Shown here piece after piece: positions 17,150-25,790 of a stretch of DNA of 64,000 nt. The translations under genes and the position numbers were made by a program. Under the pieces are notes generated by a model. It was not told the origin of the DNA and searched no databases. It was given only the letters and a program-made list of their open reading frames with translations. Every line of letters starts with the position of its first letter. Position 1 is the first letter of the stretch. Origin of the DNA: [Clostridium] asparagiforme DSM 15981 (GTDB lineage Bacteria > Bacillota > Clostridia > Lachnospirales > Lachnospiraceae); NCBI GenBank assembly GCA_025149125.1, contig CP102272.1, positions 2,790,001 to 2,854,000 of the forward strand, written 5' to 3'.

Positions 17150-19333
17150 GTGACGGAACGGGTAGAGGCAGAGGTAGTAGTAGCAGGCGGAGGGCCGGGC
17201 GGGATATGCGCCGCGCTGGCGGCCGCAAGGCTGGGAAAGAAAACGGTCCTGGCAACGGACCGGCCGGTGCTGGGTGGCAATTCCAGCAGCGAGATACGGG
17301 TATGGACAAGAGGCGCCACAGGGGCGGGCAATCTTTACGGCGAGGAGATGGGGGTCTGGGGAGAATTAAAGCTCCGCAATCTCTATTTGAATCAGGAAGG
17401 CAATCCGGTGTTCTGGGACGACGTGCTCCTGGAACAGGTCCTGTCGGAGCCCAATCTGAAACTGTATTTGAATACGCACATCAGCGGGATGGAGACGGAC
17501 GGCAAGGGCCGGATCGCCTGGGTGTCGGGGTTTCAGATGATGACGGAAAAGGAGCTGCGGTTTGAGGGCGCGTATTATATCGACGCCACCGGAGACGGGT
17601 CCCTGGGAGCCATGGCCGGGCTGCCCTACCGGATGGGCAAGGAGAGCAGAGACACCTACGGGGAGTCCTTTGCGCCGGTGGAGGAGGAGCGCGCCACCTT
17701 TGGGAGCACGCTGTTTTTCTTTACCAAGAGGGAAGACCATCCGGTTTCCTACATCGCCCCCGACTATGCTTATCCACGGGAAACCATCGAGGAACTGCTG
17801 GGAAAGGGCGGCCGGATCGCCAATGAGAAGATGGACGGCTGCGACTACTGGTGGTTTGAGACCGGAGGAATGGCGGACACCATCCGCGAGGCCCAGGAGA
17901 TCGGTCTGGAGCTGAAGCGGTTTACGGCCGGGGTATGGGACTATATCAAAAACAGCGGCCGGTACGACGCGGACTGTCTGACCCTCAGCTGGGAGGGGAA
18001 CATGCCGGGCAAGCGGGAGAGCCGGCGTTTTATCACGAAAAAAATATTGACCCAGCAGGATATTCTGGAGCACAGAGCGTTTGAGGACGGCGCGTTCTAC
18101 GGCGGGTGGTACCTGGATTTTCACCCGTCCCACGGATTCAAGACGGAGGAGGACAACTGTACGCAGATTCCGGTTCAGGTGTACGCCGTTCCCCTGGGCT
18201 GCCTTTATCCAACCTGTGATTCCAACCTGCTGTTTGCGGGCAGGGACATCGGCGTGAGCCATGTGGCCTTCGCCTCCACGCGGATTATGAATACCTGCGC
18301 TCTGTCCGGCCAGGCGGCCGGTACGCTGGCGGCACGGTGCATCGAGTTGGGGAAGCGTCCGGGGGATCTGGAAGCGGAAGAGATTCAGGGCGTTCAGCAG
18401 ACCCTTTTGAGAAACGATATGATGATCCCTGGAATCCGGCACCGGGAGGAGCGGGATCTGGCGCGGGAAGCCGGTGTTTCCTCCTCCGGCGCGGAGTGCC
18501 GGGGGGCGCTTTTGGAGACCGGAACATTTTCCCTGTCGGACGGCGGAATTTTGGTGTTTCCGCGGCGGGCGGCGGGGACGGAGTTCCTGGTGGAGAGCGG
18601 ACAAACCACAGAGGTCTCTTACCAGTGCTATCGGAGCGACGTGCCTTCCAGGCTGGCTCTGGGCAGCCGGGTGGGAACCATGAAAACCGTGATTCCGGAG
18701 GGGAAAAGCTGGGTCAGATTTCCGATTCCGGAGGGGGTTGCGGACGGCTTTATTACCCTGGAGTTTTCCGAAAACCAGTCCGTGATCTTTGCGACCGGAG
18801 AGGAGCAGCTGACCGGGTTTTTGTTGGGGCGGGAGGACAGCCCCCGGTACTGCTATCCCTGCCTGAAGCTGCCGGATGGCTGCGGACTTTACGGCGAGTC
18901 CAACGTGGTGAACGGCTACAACCGCCCGTGGAGAGAGCCGGGCTCCTGGATGTCCGGGCCGGCGTTTGGGGAAGGAGGGGAGTTTCCGTGGATCAGACTG
19001 GATTTTCAGGAGCCTAAGACTGTCAGGGAGATTCTTGTATTCTTCAATCCGGACTTGTCCAGGGAGTTGAATTCCTCCAGAGCTTCCATGTGGGACGACC
19101 ACCATAAATTCCTTCCGCGGACCGGTATGCCGCCGGAACTTGTAAGGAGCGCGGTGATCGATGGAATCCTGCCGGACGGAAGCAGGAGAGAGATCGCGGT
19201 TCTTGAGGAAAACTGGCGCAGAACCTGGAGGGTTTTGCCGCCGGACGGTATTACGGTGACGGGGCTGATCCTGGAAATCCGGGGGACATACGGAGCCAGT
19301 CGGGCCGAGATCTTTGAAATTTGTGTGTATTAG
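17150..19333 (+). CDS. FAD-dependent oxidoreductase with a C-terminal jelly-roll-like domain
   Basis: A 727-residue cytoplasmic protein (no signal peptide). Residues about 4-33 form the Rossmann FAD site (EAEVVVAGGGPGG, then a second-strand acidic region). GGNSSSEIRVWTRGA and YIDATGDGSLGAMAG follow, as in the FAD_oxidored family. The last 130 or so residues (LDFQEPKTVREILVFF to ASRAEIFEICVY) look like a discoidin/F5-8-type carbohydrate-binding fold. The start is GTG 17150 with AGGGGGA in front; an upstream TTG (17105) has no ribosome site. It heads an operon with a sugar ABC importer, so it probably oxidises the imported glycoside or sugar. The substrate is unknown. Confidence 0.85.
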   Translation: MTERVEAEVVVAGGGPGGICAALAAARLGKKTVLATDRPVLGGNSSSEIRVWTRGATGAGNLYGEEMGVWGELKLRNLYLNQEGNPVFWDDVLLEQVLSEPNLKLYLNTHISGMETDGKGRIAWVSGFQMMTEKELRFEGAYYIDATGDGSLGAMAGLPYRMGKESRDTYGESFAPVEEERATFGSTLFFFTKREDHPVSYIAPDYAYPRETIEELLGKGGRIANEKMDGCDYWWFETGGMADTIREAQEIGLELKRFTAGVWDYIKNSGRYDADCLTLSWEGNMPGKRESRRFITKKILTQQDILEHRAFEDGAFYGGWYLDFHPSHGFKTEEDNCTQIPVQVYAVPLGCLYPTCDSNLLFAGRDIGVSHVAFASTRIMNTCALSGQAAGTLAARCIELGKRPGDLEAEEIQGVQQTLLRNDMMIPGIRHREERDLAREAGVSSSGAECRGALLETGTFSLSDGGILVFPRRAAGTEFLVESGQTTEVSYQCYRSDVPSRLALGSRVGTMKTVIPEGKSWVRFPIPEGVADGFITLEFSENQSVIFATGEEQLTGFLLGREDSPRYCYPCLKLPDGCGLYGESNVVNGYNRPWREPGSWMSGPAFGEGGEFPWIRLDFQEPKTVREILVFFNPDLSRELNSSRASMWDDHHKFLPRTGMPPELVRSAVIDGILPDGSRREIAVLEENWRRTWRVLPPDGITVTGLILEIRGTYGASRAEIFEICVY

Positions 19334-19367
19334 CAATTCTATTATCATAATAAAGAGGAGGATTACC

Positions 19368-20714
19368 ATGAAAAGAAGAACATTGGCCGTCGTGCTGGCG
19401 GCAGCGATGACAGCGGGAATGCTGGTTGGATGCACGGGGGGGGGGGTAAAAACCGAGCAATCGGCGGCTCCCGCAGCTGAGACAACCAAGCAGGAGGAGA
19501 AGACGGAAGCGGAAAGCGGCGCAACAGAGGCGGCGAAAGAGGCGGAGAATATCGTCTGGGCCGGATGGTCCGGCGAGGAGGAGGCCTCCAAGGATATTTT
19601 CCAGCGGATGATGGACACGTACCGGAAGGATACGGGAAATGAAGTGACATGGGTGGGCTGGACCTGGGCTGATACGGCGCAGCAGCTGCTGATCCGCACC
19701 CAGGGCGGCGAGCAGCTGGACATTGCCCAAGTGGATATCGGAATCTTCAACACCGTCGCCAACGCAGGGGTGCTTGCGGATTTAAACGAGGTGATGGGCG
19801 CTGACTATCTCAAGGAGAATTTCCAGGAATCCGCTTTGGCGGTGGGAAATATCGACGGAAAGCAGTATGGGATGCCCTGGAGCATGGCCAGCATCAGCAT
19901 GGTCTACAACCCCACCATTTTAAAGGAAGCGGGCTGGGAGAGCGTGCCGGCCACCATGGAGGAGTTTGAGAAGTGCCTTGCGGACGTGAAGGCGTTGGGC
20001 GGCGATGTGATTCCCTATGCGGTTTCCACCAAGGACGCCACCTGCGCGGGAGATTTCATGCCGTGGCTTTGGACCTTCGGCGGATCCCTGTTTAATGAGG
20101 ACGGCAGCGTTGCCGTGGACAGCGAGGCGGCGGTGTCCTGCGTGAAATGGTATCAGGATATGCTGGCAAAGGGGTATATCGCCATGGATACCGGACGGGG
20201 CGAGGCCAGACAGCTGTTTGCCCAGGGTAAGGTGGCGTTCTACGACGACGCGGTAGTGGCAAAGGGCCAGGCGGTGAGCAACGGCGTATCTCCTGACGAT
20301 GTGGTAAAGGTGTGTTCCGCCATGGAGCGCCCGGTGTTAAAGGATGGAGACCAGCCGCAGAGCACCATGTGGGGCCATATGCTGGTGATTTTTAAGGATT
20401 CCGAGCACAAGGATGCCGCGGTTTCGCTGGCCAAGACGCTGGTGAGCGACGAGATCGCAATGGATTATTTTAAGAACAACGGCATGCCTCCGGTGACCAG
20501 GTCTGCGATGGAAAAGGATGAGGTTAAAAACGATGCGTATCTCAACGGCTTCATCAAGTCCACGGCAACGGCAAGGCTGGAGGAGACGGCGCGTATGACC
20601 AACGCCAGCGAGGTGAAATCCATTGTCACGGAAGAGCTTCAGTATGCGCTTCTGGGACAGAAGAGCGCGGAGCAGGCGGTTGCGGATATGGCGGCACGGT
20701 TAAATTCGCTGTAG
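19368..20714 (+). CDS. Sugar ABC transporter substrate-binding lipoprotein
   Basis: A 448-residue extracellular solute-binding protein of family 1. The signal peptide ends in the lipobox LVGC, and the mature protein starts with Cys22. A low-complexity acidic/alanine linker (residues about 30-62) precedes the binding domain, which has the family features ANAGVLADLNEVM, YGMPWSMASISMVYN and FAQGKVAFY. AGAGGAGG precedes the ATG. An 11-G run (19436-19446) lies directly after the lipid-modified cysteine codon, so slippage would frameshift the whole mature protein. It partners the two permeases downstream. Confidence 0.93.
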   Translation: MKRRTLAVVLAAAMTAGMLVGCTGGGVKTEQSAAPAAETTKQEEKTEAESGATEAAKEAENIVWAGWSGEEEASKDIFQRMMDTYRKDTGNEVTWVGWTWADTAQQLLIRTQGGEQLDIAQVDIGIFNTVANAGVLADLNEVMGADYLKENFQESALAVGNIDGKQYGMPWSMASISMVYNPTILKEAGWESVPATMEEFEKCLADVKALGGDVIPYAVSTKDATCAGDFMPWLWTFGGSLFNEDGSVAVDSEAAVSCVKWYQDMLAKGYIAMDTGRGEARQLFAQGKVAFYDDAVVAKGQAVSNGVSPDDVVKVCSAMERPVLKDGDQPQSTMWGHMLVIFKDSEHKDAAVSLAKTLVSDEIAMDYFKNNGMPPVTRSAMEKDEVKNDAYLNGFIKSTATARLEETARMTNASEVKSIVTEELQYALLGQKSAEQAVADMAARLNSL

Positions 20715-20730
20715 GATTCAGGAGGTTCGT

Positions 20731-21621
20731 ATGAAACAGGGAAAAACGGGCATTCGCCTCACCAACGGCCAGGTGGGATTTCTGCTGGTAGTGCCGGGCC
20801 TGGCGATATTTGCGGGGATTATACTCTATCCCTTTATCAGCGCGATTATCATGTCCTTCACGGACAGGACCATGCTGTCGCCGGAATACCAGTATATCGG
20901 GCTGCAGAATTACCGGAAGGTGTTCGCGGATCCGTATTTTATGAAAACAGTGCGAACCACGGTGGTGTTTGTGATCTTTTCGACGCTGCTCCCGTTTACC
21001 CTCGGATTCATCTGGGCCATCCTGTTAAACCAGGGTTTTAAGGGCTCTGAGTTTCTGCGGGGCGTGACGCTGGTGAACTGGATCATCCCCGGCACGGCCA
21101 TCGGATTTCTCTGGAGCTGGATTTTTAACGGACAGTACGGCGTTTTAAACGGCCTGCTCATGAAGCTGGGGGTGCTGGAGGCCGGAATCCCCTGGCTGGG
21201 GCAGACCGGCACGGCGCTGGCCTGCGTGGTGATCGCTAGAACCTGGCAGATGCTGCCGTGGTACATGGCGTTCCTGCTGGGCGGTCTGCAGGGGGTTTCC
21301 CTGGAACAGGTGGAGGCGGCCAGAGTGGACGGGGCCAACAACTGGCAGGTTTTCTGGTACATGGTTCTGCCGTCTATGAAGACCATCGCGTTTCTGGTGC
21401 TGATTCTGGGCACAATCGGAAACCTGCAGCACTTTGATCTGCCCTGGACCGTGGTTCAGGGCGGGCCGGCCAGGGCCACCACCACGCTGTCCATCGAGGT
21501 GTACACCACGGCGTTTAAGAACTGGAATATGGGCAAGGCGGCCACCATCGGAACCATCTGGGCCGTGCTGCTGGCGCTGTTTTCCTTTGTTTACCTGCGC
21601 CAGGTCAATGAAGCGGAATAG
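20731..21621 (+). CDS. Carbohydrate ABC transporter permease 1 (MsmF/MalF-like)
   Basis: A 296-residue inner-membrane subunit with six hydrophobic segments. The EAA-type loop that contacts the ATPase is VEAARVDGANNWQVFWYMVLPSM (positions 190-212 approximately), with the conserved ARVDGA core. GGAGG precedes the ATG, 16 bases after the binding protein stop. It forms a heterodimer with the next gene product. Confidence 0.93.
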   Translation: MKQGKTGIRLTNGQVGFLLVVPGLAIFAGIILYPFISAIIMSFTDRTMLSPEYQYIGLQNYRKVFADPYFMKTVRTTVVFVIFSTLLPFTLGFIWAILLNQGFKGSEFLRGVTLVNWIIPGTAIGFLWSWIFNGQYGVLNGLLMKLGVLEAGIPWLGQTGTALACVVIARTWQMLPWYMAFLLGGLQGVSLEQVEAARVDGANNWQVFWYMVLPSMKTIAFLVLILGTIGNLQHFDLPWTVVQGGPARATTTLSIEVYTTAFKNWNMGKAATIGTIWAVLLALFSFVYLRQVNEAE

Positions 21622-21633
21622 GAGGGGAAGGAT

Positions 21634-22464
21634 ATGTTTCGAAAGACACCGGGATTTCGCGTATTTTTCTGGATTTTTACGGTCACAATCGGAGGATTTA
21701 TCTTTCTTCCCCTGCTGTGGATGATCAACACTGCGCTGAAGCCCGCGGCGGAGACGTTCACGCTGGACTTTTTCACAGGCACGAAGACGATGGAGAATTT
21801 CGCTCATATTGTAACGGACGGAAAAATCATGCGCTATCTGCGCAACAGCCTGCTGGTCTCCTTCGGCAGCAGCCTGATGGCAACCATTGTCTGCGCGTTT
21901 GCGGCTTACAGCTTCTCCAAGTTCCGTTACCGGGGCAGGAAGCTGGTGATGGGGCTGTTTATGATGAGCCAGGCGTTTCCACAGGCGATCCTGCTGCTCT
22001 CCATCTACGTGCTCATGCAGAAGACGGGGCTTTTGGGCAGTTACTGGGCCCTTCTCATCTCCTATGTGGTGTTCACGCTTCCGGTGGGCACCTGGACGCT
22101 CAAATCCTATTTTGACCAGCTGCCGGATTCCCTGATTGAGAGCGCCAGAATCGACGGGGCGGGGAACTTAAAAATTATGTTTCAGATCGTGTTCCCGATC
22201 ACGGTTCCGGGTATGATATCCATTGCGATTTACGGGTTTGTGTGGAGCTGGAACGACCTGCTCTACTCCATGACCCTGGTGACGGACGCTACAAAGCGGA
22301 CCCTGGCTTCCGGGCTGGTCATGACCTTTCTGGGGGAGGCTTCCACCAACTGGGGTTACATGATGGCGGCCAGCATTGTGGCGGCGATCCCGGTGACCAT
22401 TGTATTTGTGTTCCTGCAGCGGTATTTTATTCAGGGGCTGACTGCAGGAGCGGTAAAAGGCTAG
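21634..22464 (+). CDS. Carbohydrate ABC transporter permease 2 (MsmG/MalG-like)
   Basis: A 276-residue permease with six hydrophobic segments and the EAA loop around IESARIDGAGNLKIMF. It follows permease 1 by 12 bases. No ATP-binding subunit is encoded in this operon. As in many Firmicutes, a shared MsmK/MsiK-type ATPase encoded elsewhere probably energises it. The operon ends with the terminator at 22498-22550. Confidence 0.93.
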   Translation: MFRKTPGFRVFFWIFTVTIGGFIFLPLLWMINTALKPAAETFTLDFFTGTKTMENFAHIVTDGKIMRYLRNSLLVSFGSSLMATIVCAFAAYSFSKFRYRGRKLVMGLFMMSQAFPQAILLLSIYVLMQKTGLLGSYWALLISYVVFTLPVGTWTLKSYFDQLPDSLIESARIDGAGNLKIMFQIVFPITVPGMISIAIYGFVWSWNDLLYSMTLVTDATKRTLASGLVMTFLGEASTNWGYMMAASIVAAIPVTIVFVFLQRYFIQGLTAGAVKG

Positions 22465-22497
22465 AGCGTGTTTGAACATTCATAGCGGTTTAAGTTT

Positions 22498-22550
22498 CAG
22501 GAGATTTCCGGCGATCCGGTCAGGATTTGCGGAGATCTCCTTTGTTTTTG
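22498..22550 (+). terminator. Intrinsic terminator of the FAD/ABC operon
   Basis: CAGGAGATTTCCG (22498-22510) pairs with CGGAGATCTCCTTTG (22530-22544), followed by TTTTTG. Confidence 0.8.
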
Positions 22551-22609
22551 TTGAATGGGACGCTGGTGGAGCCAGTAGGCGGTTATATTGTGGGCAAAAA
22601 CGGGAAAAT

Positions 22610-22652
22610 GTAAGAAAAAAGAAATAAATGAGTCCGGCCCGGACGCTATAAT
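22610..22652 (+). promoter_or_regulatory. Promoter with upstream TAAGAAAAA box (copy 1)
   Basis: GTAAGAAAAAAGAAATA (22610-22626) lies exactly 37 bases before TATAAT (22647-22652). The -35 region (ATAAAT) does not match the consensus, which suggests activator dependence. The same layout recurs before the next two genes. Confidence 0.65.
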
Positions 22653-22691
22653 ACAGGTAAGTACAAATGAAAATGGGAGGAAATGGGTGAT

Positions 22692-23867
22692 ATGAGACGA
22701 GGAATCACACTGGCCGGAACAAAAGGGGCGGAGCGGGAGAGACACTTTAAGCGGTTTTTGCTGGCTGCCGCTCTGTGCGCGCTGGCTGTTTTCGCCGCGG
22801 GCTGCGGCAGCAGCGGGAAGGCCGGGGAAGATCAGGAGGTAGCCTGGGAGACCCGGGAGAAGGACGGCGAGGAAGAGGCGGGGAACGCATCGGATGCGTC
22901 GAATGAAACGGGGGAACGCGAAGGGAAGGAGTCCGGCAACGAGACCCCGGCCGCCAGTGCAGCGGATTTGGAATATCCCTTCACGGAACGGGTCAACGCC
23001 TCCAAGGTGGAGGACATGGTGAAGCAGGTCAGGGCGTCCTGGACCAGAGACCGGGAAGCCATGGATGCGGGCCGGTACGACAAGCGCTCGGAGAGCACCA
23101 TGGATGTATACGAGGACAATGGGGAGATCGTGATGATCGAGGTTGGGATCAGAAATGAGAATAATCCCTATTCAGCAACCTATGAGTTTGAGGATGGAAA
23201 GCTGATTTTCGCCTACTATGTGGGGGAAGGCCGCGAATACCGGTTGTATTACCACAACGATTCCCTGTTCCGCCTGAATACGCAGGTGGATGGAAAGCAG
23301 ACGATCAAAGATGCCGCCTATGAGGATGAGGAATTCATCCAGTGGCACAAGATGGGGCTGTACAATGCGTATCTTTTGTATCAGATGGCAGAAGGAGGCG
23401 TTGCAGCGGATTCCTCCGCGCCGGTGAAGGACGCGGATTTCAGGTTCCGGTCCGCCTACCGGGAGGCCCTCGGAAACACCGGGGCGTATCTCACCGACAC
23501 CTTCGGGGACCCGGACGACTTCTATTACGGGGATCAGGGGGAGGTGGCGGATACCAACTGGTACACCTACCAGAACCCGTTCTGTTTCTTTGACCTGCGC
23601 CGGTCCGTCGATTCGGTGCGCTGCCTGATCAGCAACGCGGGCACGGTGTTTGAAATGTCCAAGGATTCCTATACGCTGGACGAGGTGGAGGCGTATCTGG
23701 GGACCACAGGCGGCGAAACCTACGAGGGGGAGAGCGTGGAGGGATCCTTCTCGGAGACGGGAGATTTGGTGTTTGGGTGCAATGACGGCACGTTTTACTA
23801 TGACTTTATTCTGGAAAACGGCAGGGTGACAAGAGACAGCCGCTGCGAGATCGGCCTTGTGCAGTAG
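22692..23867 (+). CDS. Lipoprotein of unknown function
   Basis: A 391-residue protein. After a long basic lead the signal segment FLLAAALCALAVFAAGC gives a lipobox (FAAGC). A low-complexity acidic Glu/Ser/Asn linker (to about residue 95) leads to a globular domain rich in Tyr, Asp and Phe with no motif I recognise. The ATG at 22692 and the one at 22683 share the same GGGAGG. The first is preferred because 22683 is too close to it. It shares promoter architecture with the following L,D-transpeptidase and Met-rich lipoprotein genes, so a cell-envelope role is likely. Confidence 0.75.
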   Translation: MRRGITLAGTKGAERERHFKRFLLAAALCALAVFAAGCGSSGKAGEDQEVAWETREKDGEEEAGNASDASNETGEREGKESGNETPAASAADLEYPFTERVNASKVEDMVKQVRASWTRDREAMDAGRYDKRSESTMDVYEDNGEIVMIEVGIRNENNPYSATYEFEDGKLIFAYYVGEGREYRLYYHNDSLFRLNTQVDGKQTIKDAAYEDEEFIQWHKMGLYNAYLLYQMAEGGVAADSSAPVKDADFRFRSAYREALGNTGAYLTDTFGDPDDFYYGDQGEVADTNWYTYQNPFCFFDLRRSVDSVRCLISNAGTVFEMSKDSYTLDEVEAYLGTTGGETYEGESVEGSFSETGDLVFGCNDGTFYYDFILENGRVTRDSRCEIGLVQ

Positions 23868-23924
23868 GAAGGGCGGACCGCCGTATTATTTCGATCCCCG
23901 GCACACGTCCATTTTCCAAAAAAC

Positions 23925-23967
23925 GTAAGAAAAAAGAAATACATAGAAGGTCCATAAACGTTATAAT
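23925..23967 (+). promoter_or_regulatory. Promoter with upstream TAAGAAAAA box (copy 2)
   Basis: GTAAGAAAAAAGAAATA (23925-23941) is identical to copy 1, and TATAAT (23962-23967) lies at the same 37-base offset. The -35 region is again poor. Confidence 0.65.
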
Positions 23968-24053
23968 GATCAGAGAAACAAGGCGCCGCCGGGGCTGGCG
24001 GAGGCCGGGGACAACCGAAACCATAGAATGATACAAAAACGAGGGAATGTCAA

Positions 24054-24824
24054 ATGAAACGGAACATTTATAAAACCGCCGCCGGGGCTGTTCTGATGGC
24101 GCTCAGCATGGCGATGACAAGTTTTGGCGCGGGTCAGGCCGCCCGGGAGGCGGAAGATACGGCCGCCAAGGGGCCGGGAATCGCAGCGCCTGCGCCGGTT
24201 GGAAATCCTGTGGAAAACGGGGAGATTATCCCGGGAAATCTGGGAGTGGCAGGGGAAGCGGACCAGATGGTGGTGGTGGTCGGCACCGGCGGCTGCAACG
24301 CGGACGTGTCGTATTACCGGAAGGACGAGAATGGTGCGTGGCAGCTGGCCTGGAAGGAAGCGGGCATTGTGGGCCGGGGCGGCATCACGGATGAGAAGCG
24401 GGAAGGGGACGGCAAGACGCCGGAGGGAACCTACCGGTTTACCATGCCCTTTGGCTTAAAAGACGATCCGGGCGCGAAACTGCCCTATCACAAGGTACGC
24501 CAGGGTGATTTTTGGGTGGACGATTCACAGAGCGCCCACTACAACCGGCTGGTGAACACGTCGGAGACAGCCAAGGACTGGAACTCGGCGGAGAACCTGG
24601 CCACGGCCTATACGGTCTACAATTATGCGCTGGCGCTGAGCTATAACGAGGAGTGCGTTCCGGGCCAGGGCTCGGCTATTTTTCTGCATTGCTTTACCGC
24701 CAATCCGGACAACGGCTCCGCGGGCTGTATCCGCCTTCCGGAGGAGCGGGCCAAAGAACTGGTGATGTCCGCCACGGAGCAGACCCGGATCATCATTGCC
24801 AGAGACTTAGAACATCTGCGCTGA
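24054..24824 (+). CDS. Exported L,D-transpeptidase-like (YkuD) protein
   Basis: A 256-residue secreted protein with an N-terminal signal (MKRNIYKTAAGAVLMALSMA) and an Ala/Pro-rich spacer. The catalytic domain has the YkuD pattern HCFTANPDNGSAGCIRLPE with His, Ser, Gly and nucleophile Cys in the expected order, preceded by DGKTPEGTYRF. Members of this family form 3-3 peptidoglycan cross-links or attach proteins to the wall. Closest resemblance is to the L,D-transpeptidase catalytic-domain-only type. Promoter copy 2 lies upstream. Confidence 0.9.
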   Translation: MKRNIYKTAAGAVLMALSMAMTSFGAGQAAREAEDTAAKGPGIAAPAPVGNPVENGEIIPGNLGVAGEADQMVVVVGTGGCNADVSYYRKDENGAWQLAWKEAGIVGRGGITDEKREGDGKTPEGTYRFTMPFGLKDDPGAKLPYHKVRQGDFWVDDSQSAHYNRLVNTSETAKDWNSAENLATAYTVYNYALALSYNEECVPGQGSAIFLHCFTANPDNGSAGCIRLPEERAKELVMSATEQTRIIIARDLEHLR

Positions 24825-24845
24825 AACGAGAAATTATGGAAATAG

Positions 24846-24898
24846 TAAGACTTTGTTAAGAAAAAGTCATTGCTTAATATCCGTTTATGTCGTATCAT
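24846..24898 (+). promoter_or_regulatory. Promoter with TAAGAAAAA box (copy 3)
   Basis: TTAAGAAAAAG has its TAAG at 24857, exactly 36 bases before TATCAT (24893-24898), the same offset as TAAG in copies 1 and 2. A second TAAG lies 11 bp further upstream at 24846. This copy has a better -35 (TTGCTT, 24870-24875). Confidence 0.55.
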
Positions 24899-24944
24899 GG
24901 TAACACAGTATTAACACATATAAAAAGTTTAATGGAGGAGAAAG

Positions 24945-25736
24945 ATGAGAAAAAGTGTGAAGCGCGCTGCCATTATTGCAGTGAGCGCCCTGCTGGCGAT
25001 GTCTATGGCCGGCTGTGCGAAAAAGAAGGATCCCAAGGAACTGTACACCGAGGCGATCAAGAAGAACCAGGAGCTGTCCAGCATGGATATGTCCTCCGTG
25101 GTGAAGATGACCATGAGCCAGGGCGAGGAGACCATCGATGTGGATGTGGATATGGACATTCAGATGGCGGATGTGAATACGGATAAGATGAAGTATGTCG
25201 CCAAGGGTTCCACCTCCCTGATGGGCCAGTCCATTGAGACCAGCATGTTCTATACCGACGGCTACTATTACATGGATATGATGGGCCAGAAGATGAAGTA
25301 CGCCATGGACATGGATAAGCTGATGGAGCAGGTAAAGCAGACCACGGACAATGGAAACTTAAACGTTGAGTACATGAAGGACATTCAGGCCAAGAAAGAT
25401 GGAGACACCACCATCCTGACCTTCTCCGCAGATCCGGCCAAGATGGATTCCTATATGAAGGAAATGATGGAGTCCATGGGAGGCGTGATGCAGGGTATGG
25501 ATACGGCTCAGTTCACCATCAAAACCGTGGAGGGCGATCTGACTCTGAACAAAGAAGGCTACTATACCAACATGAAGATGACCATGGATATGGATATGAC
25601 CATGCAGGGAGAGACCATCGGCCTGAAGATGGAGATGACCGCAGAGGTTCACGATCCGGGTAAGACCGTGGAGGTGACGCTGCCGGATACCGAGGGGTAT
25701 CAGGAGATTGATCCGTCTGTGCTGAACGTGGGATAA
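24945..25736 (+). CDS. Methionine-rich lipoprotein, DUF6612-like
   Basis: A 263-residue lipoprotein. The signal segment ends in the lipobox MAGC (Cys near 24). The mature domain resembles the LolA-like beta proteins annotated DUF6612 in Firmicutes (YYMDMMGQKMKY, then a C-terminal VHDPGKTVEVTLP). By eye, about 35 of 263 residues are Met (13%), mostly in alternating patterns with Asp, Lys and Thr. GGAGGAG precedes the ATG. Function is unknown; a surface-exposed oxidation buffer or substrate-binding role is possible. Confidence 0.85.
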   Translation: MRKSVKRAAIIAVSALLAMSMAGCAKKKDPKELYTEAIKKNQELSSMDMSSVVKMTMSQGEETIDVDVDMDIQMADVNTDKMKYVAKGSTSLMGQSIETSMFYTDGYYYMDMMGQKMKYAMDMDKLMEQVKQTTDNGNLNVEYMKDIQAKKDGDTTILTFSADPAKMDSYMKEMMESMGGVMQGMDTAQFTIKTVEGDLTLNKEGYYTNMKMTMDMDMTMQGETIGLKMEMTAEVHDPGKTVEVTLPDTEGYQEIDPSVLNVG

Positions 25737-25746
25737 GACGATAAAG

Positions 25747-25790
25747 AATGGCAGGGAGCGCTGTATCAGCGCGGCCCTGCCATTTTTTTT
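25747..25790. terminator. Bidirectional terminator, overlapping the 3' end of the minus-strand gene
   Basis: AATGGCAGGG pairs with CCCTGCCATT with extra inner GC pairs, then eight T. The minus-strand gene ending at 25766 uses this same sequence to encode its last residues (KMAGPR) and stop codon. Confidence 0.9.

Noticed and set aside
17366..19762. 798-codon open frame on the minus strand across the FAD oxidoreductase
   Set aside because: It is antisense to a gene with intact FAD motifs and crosses into the binding-protein gene. It is rich in Pro, Arg and His with no domain.
22610..24898. WalR-type (TGTAA-N5-TGTAA) control of the three envelope genes
   Set aside because: The boxes read TGTAAG, CGTAAG and GTTAAG and lack the paired hexamers, so assigning them to WalR is not supported.
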